Under the pieces are notes generated by a model. The model was not told the DNA's origin, did no database searches, and was given only the letters and a program-made list of their open reading frames with translations. A DNA stretch of 64,000 bases from an uncultured Lachnospiraceae bacterium (GTDB lineage: Bacteria > Bacillota > Clostridia > Lachnospirales > Lachnospiraceae). The stretch covers positions 20,608 to 84,607 of the forward strand of contig CAJUMC010000008.1 in NCBI GenBank assembly GCA_910587085.1. The letters are read 5' to 3'. Shown here in pieces: positions 33,401 to 41,470 of the stretch (position 1 is the first letter of the stretch; every line of letters starts with the position of its first letter). Position numbers and translations under genes: made by a program.

Positions 33401-33727
33401 TCACTTTCTTCCTCTCTGCGGATTAGGATTTTTCAGCAAGTTTGACTTCTCGGAAATCCTTTTGAGCCATTTCTTTTCTTCCTCGCACAGCTTCTTCAAA
33501 TTTAATTTAAGCCGTTTACAGATAAACGCCAAAGACACTTGCTCCGGGTCGCTGTCCTCTCTGGCGGTTTCCTCAACTGTCTGCGATAATCCTTTCAGTG
33601 GATTGTCCTCCGCTTCATAGCCGCCCAGCGCAGACTTGGAGAGGAGGGTCTGCTCTGCAAGCTGTTCCAGCGTCAGCCCACGCTCCACACGCAGGTCTTT
33701 CAATCGTTCTTGTATGGATAGTTCCAT
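33401..33727 (-). CDS. Chimeric Xre-type HTH protein
   Basis: The first 40 residues (MELSIQERLKDLRVERGLTL, then EQLAEQTLLSKSALGGYEAE) are a textbook Xre helix-turn-helix of the kind seen in Tn1549-like elements. After residue 42 the sequence departs to an unrelated charged, helical tail (VSLAFICKRLKLNLKKLCEE, ending NPNPQRGRK). The helices that complete an HTH_3 fold are missing. I interpret it as a fusion made when the element decayed. AGGAGGGAG precedes the ATG. 108 residues; function doubtful. Confidence 0.65.
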   Translation of the reverse strand: MELSIQERLKDLRVERGLTLEQLAEQTLLSKSALGGYEAEDNPLKGLSQTVEETAREDSDPEQVSLAFICKRLKLNLKKLCEEEKKWLKRISEKSNLLKNPNPQRGRK

Positions 33728-33788
33728 GCTCTCCCTCCTTGTCTGCTTGGGAAATGAAAATTAGCACGATTACTCTTATAAGGCAAAA

Positions 33789-34379
33789 TTATATTAAGTC
33801 CTCAATAACTGTTTCTGTCAGTTTCAATGTTTCGGTAATGTTCGGAGCGATATAATAGATGAAATCCGGGTCATGCACATAACAGATAATTTGACCGATT
33901 TTGCCTTTTTCATTTGGCTCATAGTCCAACATCAGATAAAGGGAACCGGCACACTCAGCAAAGGGAAACCAACGCTCACAAAATAGATATGGCTTTATGC
34001 GCTCGTCTAATTGTTGTAGCTGTTTTTCATCAATCACATCTGGAAACTCGGTCATTTCATGATTTTCGCTTTGAAAATATGACTTTATTTCGCTCATTTC
34101 TTGTAGAGATAACAACCGATACCCACGATAAAATCCCGTTTGCGGCCAAATCAAGTTCATATAGCCGCTACCGTTTTTGTATCTATATACGGTTTTGAAA
34201 TCCTCTGGCAACCTTATTTGAAATTGATTTTCAAAGGCGTTTAATTCTTCTTCCGTCACACCTTGGAGTGCAAGATACTCGTCGAGATCTTCCTGCTCAA
34301 GTTCTTCGTCATTTAATTCTTCAGCATTTTCAAGGAAAAGCTGCTCATTCTTCTTAATAAGTTCAACTATGCCATTCAT
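33789..34379 (-). CDS. SMI1/KNR4-family (SUKH) immunity-type protein
   Basis: Start MNGIVELIKKNEQLF at 34379 with GGGGAGG six bases upstream; 196 residues. The core matches the SUKH fold: LQGVTEEELNAFENQFQIRL, PEDFKTVYRYKNGSG, then YRLLSLQEMSEIK and WFPFAECAGSLYLMLDYEPN, ending with YVHDPDFIYYIAPNITE. SUKH proteins neutralise nuclease and other toxins of polymorphic toxin systems and also occur as orphan immunity genes. No cognate toxin is visible in the window. Lies inside the scar of the conjugative element. Confidence 0.85.
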   Translation of the reverse strand: MNGIVELIKKNEQLFLENAEELNDEELEQEDLDEYLALQGVTEEELNAFENQFQIRLPEDFKTVYRYKNGSGYMNLIWPQTGFYRGYRLLSLQEMSEIKSYFQSENHEMTEFPDVIDEKQLQQLDERIKPYLFCERWFPFAECAGSLYLMLDYEPNEKGKIGQIICYVHDPDFIYYIAPNITETLKLTETVIEDLI

Positions 34380-34721
34380 CTTTTGCCTCCCCAACTTCTG
34401 GTTTGCGTTCTGTATCTTGATTCTAGCACAATTCCGAGAGCGTGGAAATAGAGAGTTTTCCGGGCTGATTTCCGACTTTATGGACATACAGCACAGGCAA
34501 TCAAAAAAGTATACACTTGAGATAGTTCATCGGTGAGCTGCACCTTGAAAAATGAATGAACGCCCGAAAAGGAATACCCCGGCTGGGGAAGCAGCGCGAG
34601 GAACCACTTCGGGACAAAATGTCCCGAAGTCCGGGGAGCGTGCCAACGCCGGAAGCAGAAATTTTCCGGGGAAAGGACTTGAAACGCTGTGAGGTCTGCG
34701 GGCGCCTGTTTCTATAATAAA
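34380..34721. mobile_element. Right part of the conjugative-element scar
   Basis: No complete gene. It holds the second TTCGGGACA/TGTCCCGAA hairpin (11-base arms at 34606-34616 and 34620-34630), whose flanking CCGGACTTCGGGACA is the inverted copy of the one at 32604-32617. A short plus-strand frame ending at about 34717 (FRGKDLKRCEVCGRLFL) resembles the tail of a zinc-binding protein and may be the end of a lost gene. Confidence 0.5.
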
Positions 34722-34764
34722 ACGCCTTCCGGACGCCGGCATATCTGCCGTACCCGGAAGGCGT
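34722..34764 (-). terminator. Terminator of the transketolase gene
   Basis: Arms ACGCCTTCCGG (34722-34732) and CCGGAAGGCGT (34754-34764) with an inner GC stem; on the minus strand followed by TTTTATTAT. It lies about 115 bases after the transketolase stop codon. Confidence 0.8.
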
Positions 34765-34878
34765 CTGTCAATTCCTGTTTTTATCTGCCCGCATAATTGC
34801 TTTATGCGGACAGCAGCCGGAAGAAAACATCGTCAAAAAATTTTCCTCACCGGCTTTCCGGCTTCGAAACCAGTGCTC

Positions 34879-36861
34879 TTACAGCACCGACTTCACTGCC
34901 GCAACAACATTCTCCGTCGTGAATCCGAACTTCTTAAACAGCGTGGCAGCCGGTGCGGAAGCGCCGAAGCCCTTCATCGTGATGGTCTTTCCGTCCAGTC
35001 CGACGTATTTGCCCCAGCCGAAATCTCCGAGCGCCTCTACAGCAACTCTTGCGCGGACATTCTTCGGAAGCACGGATTCCTTGTATTCCTCGGACTGCTC
35101 CTCAAAGATATCCATGCACGGCATGGAAACAACGCGCACGTCCACGCCTTCTTTTGCCAGCTCGGCCTTCGCCTCAACTGCAAGCGAAACCTCGGAACCG
35201 GTAGCAATAATAATTGCATCCGGAACTTCCTTCGCGGAATCCTCAAGCACATAAGCGCCCTTCAGCGCCTCCTTCGAAGAGCCTGCCAGCTGCGGAAGAT
35301 TCTGTCTTGTCAGCACAAGAGCGGTCGGGGTCTCCAGCGAGTTAACTGCGGAATACCATGCTGCAATCGTCTCGGTTGCATCCGCCGGGCGGAATACATG
35401 GAAATTCGGCATCGAGCGCAGCATTGCCAGCTGCTCGATCGGCTCGTGGGTCGGTCCGTCCTCTCCGACGCCGATGCTGTCATGCGTAAGCACGTAAGCG
35501 GTCGGAATCCGCATGATGGAGGACAGTCTTGCCATCGGCTTCACATAATCGCTGAATACGAAGAAGGTCGATACAAAAGCGCGCAGGCCGTGCAGCGTCA
35601 TACCGTTGCCGATGGCTGCCATGGCAAGCTCTCTTACGCCGAAATGCAGATTTCTTCCGGTGTAGTCGTCCTTCGAAAAATCGCCCATATCCTTCATATA
35701 AGTCTTTGTGGAAGGGGAGAGATCCGCCGCGCCGCCGATCAGGTTCGGCACTTTGTTCTTCAGGCGGTTGAGCACTACGCCGGAAAGATTGCGGGTCGCC
35801 TCCGGCTTGTCCTCATAAGCCCAGAATTCCTCATCGTCGATCAGCTTTTCTGCGATCTCCATGTCGAATTCCTCATCCCAGGCCTTCCGCATCTCCGGAT
35901 ACTTTGCGCTGTACTCGCCGAACATCCGGTTCCACTCGTCCTCAACCTTCGCCTTATCTGCCGCAAGTTCTCTGTAATTTGCATATACCTCATCCGGCAC
36001 ATAAAACGCCTCATCGCTCGGCCAGCCGAGATTCTCGCGGAGCGCCTTGACATTGTCCGCTCCCAGAGGCTCACCATGCGCGCTCGCCTTGCCCTGCTTT
36101 GCCGGGCAGCCGTAACCGATCTGAGTCTTTACGGTAATCATGGTAGGACGCGTCCTGTCCGCTTTTGCCGCCTCGATCGCGCGGCCGATCTCCTCGAGAT
36201 CGTTGCCGTCCTCGACAACCAGCGTCTGGAAGCCGAAAGCTTCAAAGCGCTTCTTCACATCCTCGGTGAACGCGATATCGGTGCTTCCCTCGATGGAAAT
36301 CTTGTTGGAATCGTAGAACACAATCAGCTTTCCGAGTCCGAGCGTGCCGGCCAGGGAGAATGCCTCGGAGGAAATACCCTCCATCATGCAGCCGTCGCCG
36401 CCGAGTACATAGGTGTAATGATCAATAATCGGATAACCCTCACGGTTGAACTTTGCTGCAAGATGAGCCTCCGCCATCGCCATGCCGACTGCCATGCCCA
36501 TACCTGCGCCGAGCGGTCCCGTGGTAGCCTCAATCCCTCTGGTATGACGATACTCCGGATGGCCCGGGGTCAGGGAATCGAGCTGGCGGAACTGCATCAG
36601 ATCCTCCTTTGTCAGACCGTAGCCGAACAGATGAAGAAGGGAATAAAGCAGGGTGGAACCGTGTCCGCCGGACAGGATGAAGCGATCTCTGTTCGGCCAG
36701 TCCGGATTGGCCGGATTATGATTCATGTGCTTTGCCCACAGCTCGTAAGCCACTGCCGCACTGCCGAGCGGAAGTCCCGGATGGCCGGAGTTTGCCTTCT
36801 GAACGGCATCCGCAGCCAGAACACGGATCGCATTTACCGACATTGTATTGATATCACTCAT
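34879..36861 (-). CDS. tkt: Transketolase
   Basis: The ATG at 36861 (GGAGGTTTCTT upstream) gives a 660-residue full-length transketolase. Visible motifs: the N-terminal ADAVQKANSGHPGLPLGSA, catalytic HGSTLLY, the thiamine diphosphate motif GDGCMMEGISSEAFSLAG, GYGCPAKQGKASAHGEPLG, the central EDGPTHEPIEQLAMLRS with the catalytic Glu-containing segment, and the C-terminal GFGASAPAATLFKKFGFT. It transfers two-carbon units between sugar phosphates using ThDP/Mg2+. It lies downstream of the transaldolase gene with a putative attenuator in between, and together they make the non-oxidative pentose phosphate branch. Confidence 0.97.
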   Translation of the reverse strand: MSDINTMSVNAIRVLAADAVQKANSGHPGLPLGSAAVAYELWAKHMNHNPANPDWPNRDRFILSGGHGSTLLYSLLHLFGYGLTKEDLMQFRQLDSLTPGHPEYRHTRGIEATTGPLGAGMGMAVGMAMAEAHLAAKFNREGYPIIDHYTYVLGGDGCMMEGISSEAFSLAGTLGLGKLIVFYDSNKISIEGSTDIAFTEDVKKRFEAFGFQTLVVEDGNDLEEIGRAIEAAKADRTRPTMITVKTQIGYGCPAKQGKASAHGEPLGADNVKALRENLGWPSDEAFYVPDEVYANYRELAADKAKVEDEWNRMFGEYSAKYPEMRKAWDEEFDMEIAEKLIDDEEFWAYEDKPEATRNLSGVVLNRLKNKVPNLIGGAADLSPSTKTYMKDMGDFSKDDYTGRNLHFGVRELAMAAIGNGMTLHGLRAFVSTFFVFSDYVKPMARLSSIMRIPTAYVLTHDSIGVGEDGPTHEPIEQLAMLRSMPNFHVFRPADATETIAAWYSAVNSLETPTALVLTRQNLPQLAGSSKEALKGAYVLEDSAKEVPDAIIIATGSEVSLAVEAKAELAKEGVDVRVVSMPCMDIFEEQSEEYKESVLPKNVRARVAVEALGDFGWGKYVGLDGKTITMKGFGASAPAATLFKKFGFTTENVVAAVKSVL

Positions 36862-36874
36862 AAGAAACCTCCAT

Positions 36875-36913
36875 AAAAAAATTAATCGGGCAGAGCGGGC
36901 TTTCCCCCTGCCC
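36875..36913 (-). terminator. Putative attenuator between tal and tkt
   Basis: On the minus strand a hairpin with outer arms GGGCAG/CTGCCC (36913-36908 and 36893-36888) and an inner GGG/CCC stem is followed four bases later by seven T, just before the transketolase ribosome site. It could act as a partial terminator that lowers tkt relative to tal. Confidence 0.45.
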
Positions 36914-37048
36914 GTCCGCAGGGGGCGCCTTTCGGCGCTCGTCCGCAATACCCCCTGCAAGGCCGGAACGGGATGTCCGGCAGAACGGACTCTCACGCGC
37001 GGGACGAGGCAGCCGCAGCGGCCTGTCCGCCGTTATATATGCGCCGGT

Positions 37049-37708
37049 TTAGTCCTGCTTGCCGAAAACAGCCTCGTAATCCTTCTTGAATTTGTCGATG
37101 CCCTGATCGGTCAGCGGATGCTTCGTGCACTGTACGATAACGCTGTACGGAACCGTAGCGATATCAGCACCTGCAAGAGCGCAGTCGGTAATGTGGATCG
37201 GGTTGCGCACGCTGGCTGCGATAATCTCCGTCTCAAGCCCGTAGATATTGAAGATCTCGGCAATATTGCGGATAAGGTCGATGCCCGGTACGGAGATATC
37301 GTCAAGACGTCCGAGGAACGGAGAAACGTAGGTTGCTCCTGCTCTTGCCGCAAGCAGCGCCTGATTTGCAGAGAAAATAAGGGTTACATTCGTCTTGATG
37401 CCCTCGGAGGAAAGCACCTTCACCGCCTTGAGTCCCTCCACCGTCATCGGGATCTTAACTACCATATTCGGATGAATCGCAGCAATCTCACGGCCTTCCT
37501 TAATCATGCCCTCGGCATCGGTCGTCGTTGCCTTAACCTCGCCGCTGATCGGTCCGTCCACGATGGAGGTGATTTCCTTGATAACCTCGTTGAAATCTCT
37601 GCCCTCTTTCGCAATAAGGGAGGGATTTGTCGTAACGCCGCAAATTACCCCCATGTCATTTGCCTTCCGGATGTCCTCAACGTTTGCTGTGTCGATGAAA
37701 AACTTCAT
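37049..37708 (-). CDS. Transaldolase / fructose-6-phosphate aldolase family protein
   Basis: A 219-residue short (subfamily 3B/FSA-type) transaldolase. It starts MKFFIDTANVEDIRKA, has GVTTNPSLIAKEG, the Schiff-base Lys85 in HPNMVVKIPMT, TNVTLIFSANQALLAARAGA, SPFLGRLDDI and AASVRNPIH. Family members are true transaldolases or fructose-6-phosphate aldolases and cannot be told apart by eye. Pairing with transketolase supports a transaldolase role in the pentose phosphate pathway. AGGAGG site before the ATG; promoter at 37815-37843. Confidence 0.93.
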   Translation of the reverse strand: MKFFIDTANVEDIRKANDMGVICGVTTNPSLIAKEGRDFNEVIKEITSIVDGPISGEVKATTTDAEGMIKEGREIAAIHPNMVVKIPMTVEGLKAVKVLSSEGIKTNVTLIFSANQALLAARAGATYVSPFLGRLDDISVPGIDLIRNIAEIFNIYGLETEIIAASVRNPIHITDCALAGADIATVPYSVIVQCTKHPLTDQGIDKFKKDYEAVFGKQD

Positions 37709-37814
37709 GGTAAAACCTCCTTGAAATAATATCGTTTGCTATTTTACTTATGGAAGCCCATAAGATAAAAACCATGTCTTTTACTTTATTATAAAATAAT
37801 TTTAATACTTCTAA

Positions 37815-37843
37815 ATTATACTACATTTTACACAATTTCGCAA
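37815..37843 (-). promoter_or_regulatory. Promoter of the tal-tkt operon
   Basis: TTGCGA (37843-37838), 17-base spacer, TATAAT (37820-37815) on the minus strand, about 110 bases before the transaldolase start, in a strongly AT-rich region. Confidence 0.75.
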
Positions 37844-37970
37844 GCGAAATATAGCTTTCTTTTCGTCAGATGATGCGAAACAAGCGGAGTGACGCCTTTC
37901 TTTCGCGGCGCAGAAGGCTCTGTGGCACGGGGCCGTTCCGGAGGCTCCTCTGCCGTCCGGCAAGCCAGGT

Positions 37971-38732
37971 TCAGCCCCGGGCGCCGGACTCCTCCTTCAG
38001 CCTCCGGAGCGCCTGCTCCATCACGGAGGCAATATCGTCATTTATTACAAGATCCGCATCCTTATCTGCGGAAGTAACCGTCTTATTGATGAGAACAAGA
38101 TGGTTCCCCCGGAAATAGTCGATCAGGCCCGCGGCCGGATAAACCACGAGCGAGGTTCCGCCGATTATCAGCGTATCCGCGGCGGATATCGCGTTCACTG
38201 CTCCCGAAATAACCTGCTGGTCAAGCCCTTCCTCGTAAAGCACGACATCGGGCTTGATCAGTCCGCCGCACTCGGTGCAGTGCGGAATCCCATCGGCATG
38301 ATAAACATACTCCATCTCAAAGGCCTTTCCGCATTCCATGCAGCGGTTGCGGTAAACGGAGCCGTGAAGCTCGTATACCTTGCTGCTGCCGGCCGCCTGA
38401 TGCAGTCCGTCAATATTCTGCGTGACAACCGCCTTCAGCTTCCCCATGCGCTCCAGCTCTGCCAGCGCCCTGTGACAGGCGTTCGGCTCCGCGTCGGGAT
38501 ACAGCAGATTTTTTTTGTAAAAGTCGTAAAATTCATCCGTATAACGCACAAACATTGTGTGGGAAACCAGCTGCTCCGGCGTAAGCTGCGCGCCGAGTTT
38601 CCTGCTGAATATGCCGTGCGCGCTGCGGAAATCCGGGATATTGCTGGCTGTGGAAACACCGGCGCCCCCGAAAAATACAATATTATCCGACGCCTTGAGG
38701 ATCTGCGCCAGACGTATGATTTTCTCGTCCAT
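37971..38732 (-). CDS. NAD-dependent protein deacylase, sirtuin family
   Basis: The start at 38732 (MDEKIIRLAQIL; GAGAGGAG upstream) gives 253 residues, typical for bacterial class II/U sirtuins. Motifs: GGAGVSTASNIPDFRS (NAD-binding GAGxS and PDFR), TQNIDGLHQAAG, catalytic His in YELHGSVY, a zinc site CMECGKAFEME with CTECGG, and IIGGTSLVVYPAAGLI. It removes acetyl or related groups from lysine using NAD+. Single gene with its own promoter upstream. Confidence 0.95.
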   Translation of the reverse strand: MDEKIIRLAQILKASDNIVFFGGAGVSTASNIPDFRSAHGIFSRKLGAQLTPEQLVSHTMFVRYTDEFYDFYKKNLLYPDAEPNACHRALAELERMGKLKAVVTQNIDGLHQAAGSSKVYELHGSVYRNRCMECGKAFEMEYVYHADGIPHCTECGGLIKPDVVLYEEGLDQQVISGAVNAISAADTLIIGGTSLVVYPAAGLIDYFRGNHLVLINKTVTSADKDADLVINDDIASVMEQALRRLKEESGARG

Positions 38733-38786
38733 TTCTCCTCTCAATCTGCCGCGCAGGCGGCATTTTTTTCCTCGGCTCCTACGCAT

Positions 38787-38815
38787 ATTATACTATACTC
38801 GCGGGCTGTCCGCAA
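38787..38815 (-). promoter_or_regulatory. Promoter of the sirtuin gene
   Basis: TTGCGG (38815-38810), 17-base spacer, TATAAT (38792-38787) on the minus strand, about 55 bases before the start codon. The remainder of the intergenic stretch to 39056 shows nothing I can support. Confidence 0.72.
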
Positions 38816-39056
38816 GGCGAATATAAGAGCTGTACGCTTCGTATTTCATTTCCCGCTATATTCTGTGCGCATTCGCCGTTTAATATATGCCGCAAAGGGA
38901 TGCACCCATCGTTCCGCGCATCCCTTCATGACATTTTCTCTGTATTTTCCCTTTTTTCTGCCCGGAAAGGCATCTGCTTCGAAGATTATCTCCAGCGGAC
39001 GCTTTGCTGTCCGGGCGATGCAGGGCTGTTTGACAGTACTGCAGCCCGCCTCTGCG

Positions 39057-39548
39057 TCATAAAATGGAAATTCCGTAATCCAGAATCACCCTGCCCTCCG
39101 CGTCCGGCCCGGTAAAACGCGGACAATTGTACCGTTCAAAGCACCAGTCATCCTCCCGGCGCACAAAATGGTTTGCCGGAAATTGCTCCAGGCACCGGTT
39201 ATGCGTTTCCAGCCCGAAAAGCTCGCCGCTTTGATCGTCCCCGTACAGCCAGAAAACCGCGTAATCCATCGCTTCAATATCCACAAAATCATATCCCTCT
39301 GGAACCTGTGTTCCTGCGGGCAGGAACAGTCCAATCCAGTATTCCAGCCCGCCGTTTTCCGCAATCCGCTTTGCACCGATAGCGCCGCTATCATGTCCCT
39401 CCAGCTGCGGAAGAGCCTCAAGGGGTGCAAACAGCCCTCCGCGGAACCATTCCTCCCGAAGCACTCTAAAATTTTCCTCCCCGCTGTAGCGTCTGCCGAT
39501 CAGGCGGACGGCAGGAAACGATTCCCGATAAATCCTTTTCACATCCAT
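39057..39548 (-). CDS. GyrI-like/effector-binding domain protein
   Basis: Start MDVKRIYRESFPAVRL at 39548 with AAGGAG upstream; 163 residues. It looks like a stand-alone GyrI-like (AraC effector-binding, SOUL-related) domain: FPAVRLIGRRYSG, GLEYWIGLFLPAGTQVPEGY, FVDIEAMDYAVFWLYG and the C-terminal CFERYNCPRF with DEEG-like GRVILDYGISI. Such domains bind amphipathic or drug-like molecules, either as part of MerR/AraC regulators or alone as sequestering proteins. Ligand unknown. Confidence 0.8.
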   Translation of the reverse strand: MDVKRIYRESFPAVRLIGRRYSGEENFRVLREEWFRGGLFAPLEALPQLEGHDSGAIGAKRIAENGGLEYWIGLFLPAGTQVPEGYDFVDIEAMDYAVFWLYGDDQSGELFGLETHNRCLEQFPANHFVRREDDWCFERYNCPRFTGPDAEGRVILDYGISIL

Positions 39549-39704
39549 GTAAACACTCCTTTCCGAACATTCCGTTCTGTTCCCGTTTATCATAGCACGG
39601 AAAACACGACATCTGTATGTCCTGTTTCAAAAACAGACAGAAAATAAGCCACCCAGGGGAAAGCCTGCATTTGCATGTTTATTTTTCCTGCCCCCGGCCG
39701 CATC

Positions 39705-39733
39705 TTTACAAGGCTGCGGGAACAGGATATAAT
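39705..39733 (+). promoter_or_regulatory. Promoter of the cysteine desulfidase family gene
   Basis: TTTACA (39705-39710), 17-base spacer, TATAAT (39728-39733), 52 bases before the start codon. Confidence 0.75.
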
Positions 39734-39784
39734 TACGTAGGAACCGCCGCACGGCGAATTCACTGTTTACAGGGGGATAAATGT

Positions 39785-41203
39785 ATGGAAGAGAGTCTGT
39801 ACAATGCATACATCAATATATTAAAAGAAGAATTGCTGCCTGCCATGGGCTGCACGGAGCCGATTGCTGTTGCTTATGCCGCGGCGGTAGCCCGCGACAC
39901 TCTCGGTGCGATGCCGGAACGGGTCGCACTTACCGTCAGCGGAAACATTGTCAAAAATGTAAAGAGCGTCGTGGTGCCGCACACCGGAGGGCTGAAGGGG
40001 CTGGCGGCTTCCGCCGCCGCGGGAATCGCCGCCGGCAGGGCCGATCAGAAGCTGGAAGTAATCGCGCACGTTTCTCCGGATCAGATAAAAGAAATCACCC
40101 GTTTCCTGGAATCCGTACCCTGCACCGTTGCCGAATCCAATTCGGGATGTATCTTTGATATCGAGGTGCGCGTTTCCGCAGGGAAGCATTCCGCTGCCTG
40201 CCGCATCGCCGGTCATCACACGAATATCGTGCGCATCGAGCGGGACGGCGAACTCCTGCTTGATACCGGCTACCATGATTCCGCGGCCAAGCTGCCGCCG
40301 GATTCCGAAACCTCCACCGGAAATGAACGGACGGCGGCGGACGCTTCCATAAACAGCATCTCGACAGAGCCCGGTGTTTCCTCTGTCAGGGGACAGACAG
40401 CCGCCAACGGCTCTTCCTCCGGCTTATGCTCCTGCTCCGGAACCGACCGCAGCCTTCTCTCGGTCGAGCAGATTGTCAATTTCGCGGACGAGGTCGAACT
40501 CGCCCTTGTACACGATATTATTGAGCGTCAGATTGCATACAATACCGCCATAGCCGAGGAGGGGCTGCGTCACAGCTACGGAGCGGAAATCGGCCGTATT
40601 CTGCTGCGCTCCTACGGGGACGGCGTACACAATCGAGCCAAGGCCATGGCCGCGGCAGGCTCCGACGCGCGCATGAACGGCTGCGAGCTTCCGGTTGTCA
40701 TCAACTCGGGCAGCGGCAACCAGGGTATGACGGCCTCTCTGCCGGTGATCGTCTACGCCAGAGAGCTTGGTGTATCGGAGGAAACGCTGTACCGCGCTCT
40801 GATCGTGGCAAACCTTGTTACAATCCACCTGAAAACCGGCATCGGCAGACTTTCGGCCTACTGCGGCGCGACAAGCGCCGGATGCGGAGCAGGAGCCGGC
40901 ATCACCTACCTGTACGGAGGCCGCTGCCGGGAGATTTCCCACACAATCGTAAACGCCGTCGCTATCAATTCGGGCGTAATCTGCGACGGTGCCAAAGCGA
41001 GCTGCGCCGCTAAAATAGCCTCAGCCGTAGAGGCCGGGCTGCTCGGAATGCAGATGTTCCGGCACGGCAGCCAGTTCCGCGACGGCGACGGCATCGTAAC
41101 AAAAGGTGTGGAAAACACCATCCGCAATGTCGGAGAGCTGGCGCGGGAGGGAATGCGGGAAACCGACCGGGAAATTATTCATCTGATGATTCAGAAACTG
41201 TAA
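39785..41203 (+). CDS. L-cysteine desulfidase family protein (UPF0597/CyuA-like)
   Basis: The start MEESLYNAYINILKEELLPA at 39785 follows GGGGGAT. 472 residues. Family hallmarks: AMGCTEPIAVAYAAA (cluster-binding C23), VSGNIVKNVKSVVVPHTGG, SNSGCIFDIEV, NSGSGNQGMTASLPV, and SAYCGATSAGCGAGAGITYL with VICDGAKASCAAKIASAVEAG (further cluster cysteines). Members are oxygen-sensitive 4Fe-4S enzymes that break L-cysteine to pyruvate, ammonia and sulfide, and are induced by cysteine in enterobacteria. Unusual is an extra hydrophilic Ser/Thr-rich segment of about 50 residues at 172-222 with CSCSG near its end, where relatives (about 430 residues) are continuous. Confidence 0.88.
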   Translation: MEESLYNAYINILKEELLPAMGCTEPIAVAYAAAVARDTLGAMPERVALTVSGNIVKNVKSVVVPHTGGLKGLAASAAAGIAAGRADQKLEVIAHVSPDQIKEITRFLESVPCTVAESNSGCIFDIEVRVSAGKHSAACRIAGHHTNIVRIERDGELLLDTGYHDSAAKLPPDSETSTGNERTAADASINSISTEPGVSSVRGQTAANGSSSGLCSCSGTDRSLLSVEQIVNFADEVELALVHDIIERQIAYNTAIAEEGLRHSYGAEIGRILLRSYGDGVHNRAKAMAAAGSDARMNGCELPVVINSGSGNQGMTASLPVIVYARELGVSEETLYRALIVANLVTIHLKTGIGRLSAYCGATSAGCGAGAGITYLYGGRCREISHTIVNAVAINSGVICDGAKASCAAKIASAVEAGLLGMQMFRHGSQFRDGDGIVTKGVENTIRNVGELAREGMRETDREIIHLMIQKL

Positions 41204-41329
41204 AACTGCGGCTCTTAGCATAGCGGGAACCCGGAGCGCAAAGCATCGGCAGCGGATGGTAAAAAGCCTGCTTTCAAGACGCCGGGAGCCGGATTTTGCT
41301 CAGCGTGCTGTAAATATTTTCCATTATTG

Positions 41330-41383
41330 TAATAAAAGAAAAGCGCCCCGCGGGCCGTTTCAACGGCAGCCACAGGGGCGCTT
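41330..41383 (-). terminator. Terminator of the LamG protein gene
   Basis: Arms AAGCGCCCC (41341-41349) and GGGGCGCTT (41375-41383) with an inner GCC/GGC stem, followed on the minus strand by TTCTTTTATT; about 90 bases after the stop codon at 41471. Confidence 0.8.
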
Positions 41384-41470
41384 CATCTTTCTTAAAGCTT
41401 TATCGTTCTTAAAACTTCATCCTTTCTTAAATATTCCGGTGGATTATTCCGGCTTTACAGCATTTATTGA

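Noticed and set aside
34804..36876. 690-codon open frame on the plus strand opposite transketolase
   Set aside because: It is the mirror of a clear, motif-complete transketolase; the peptide has no domain features, is rich in Arg/His/Cys and has no ribosome site.
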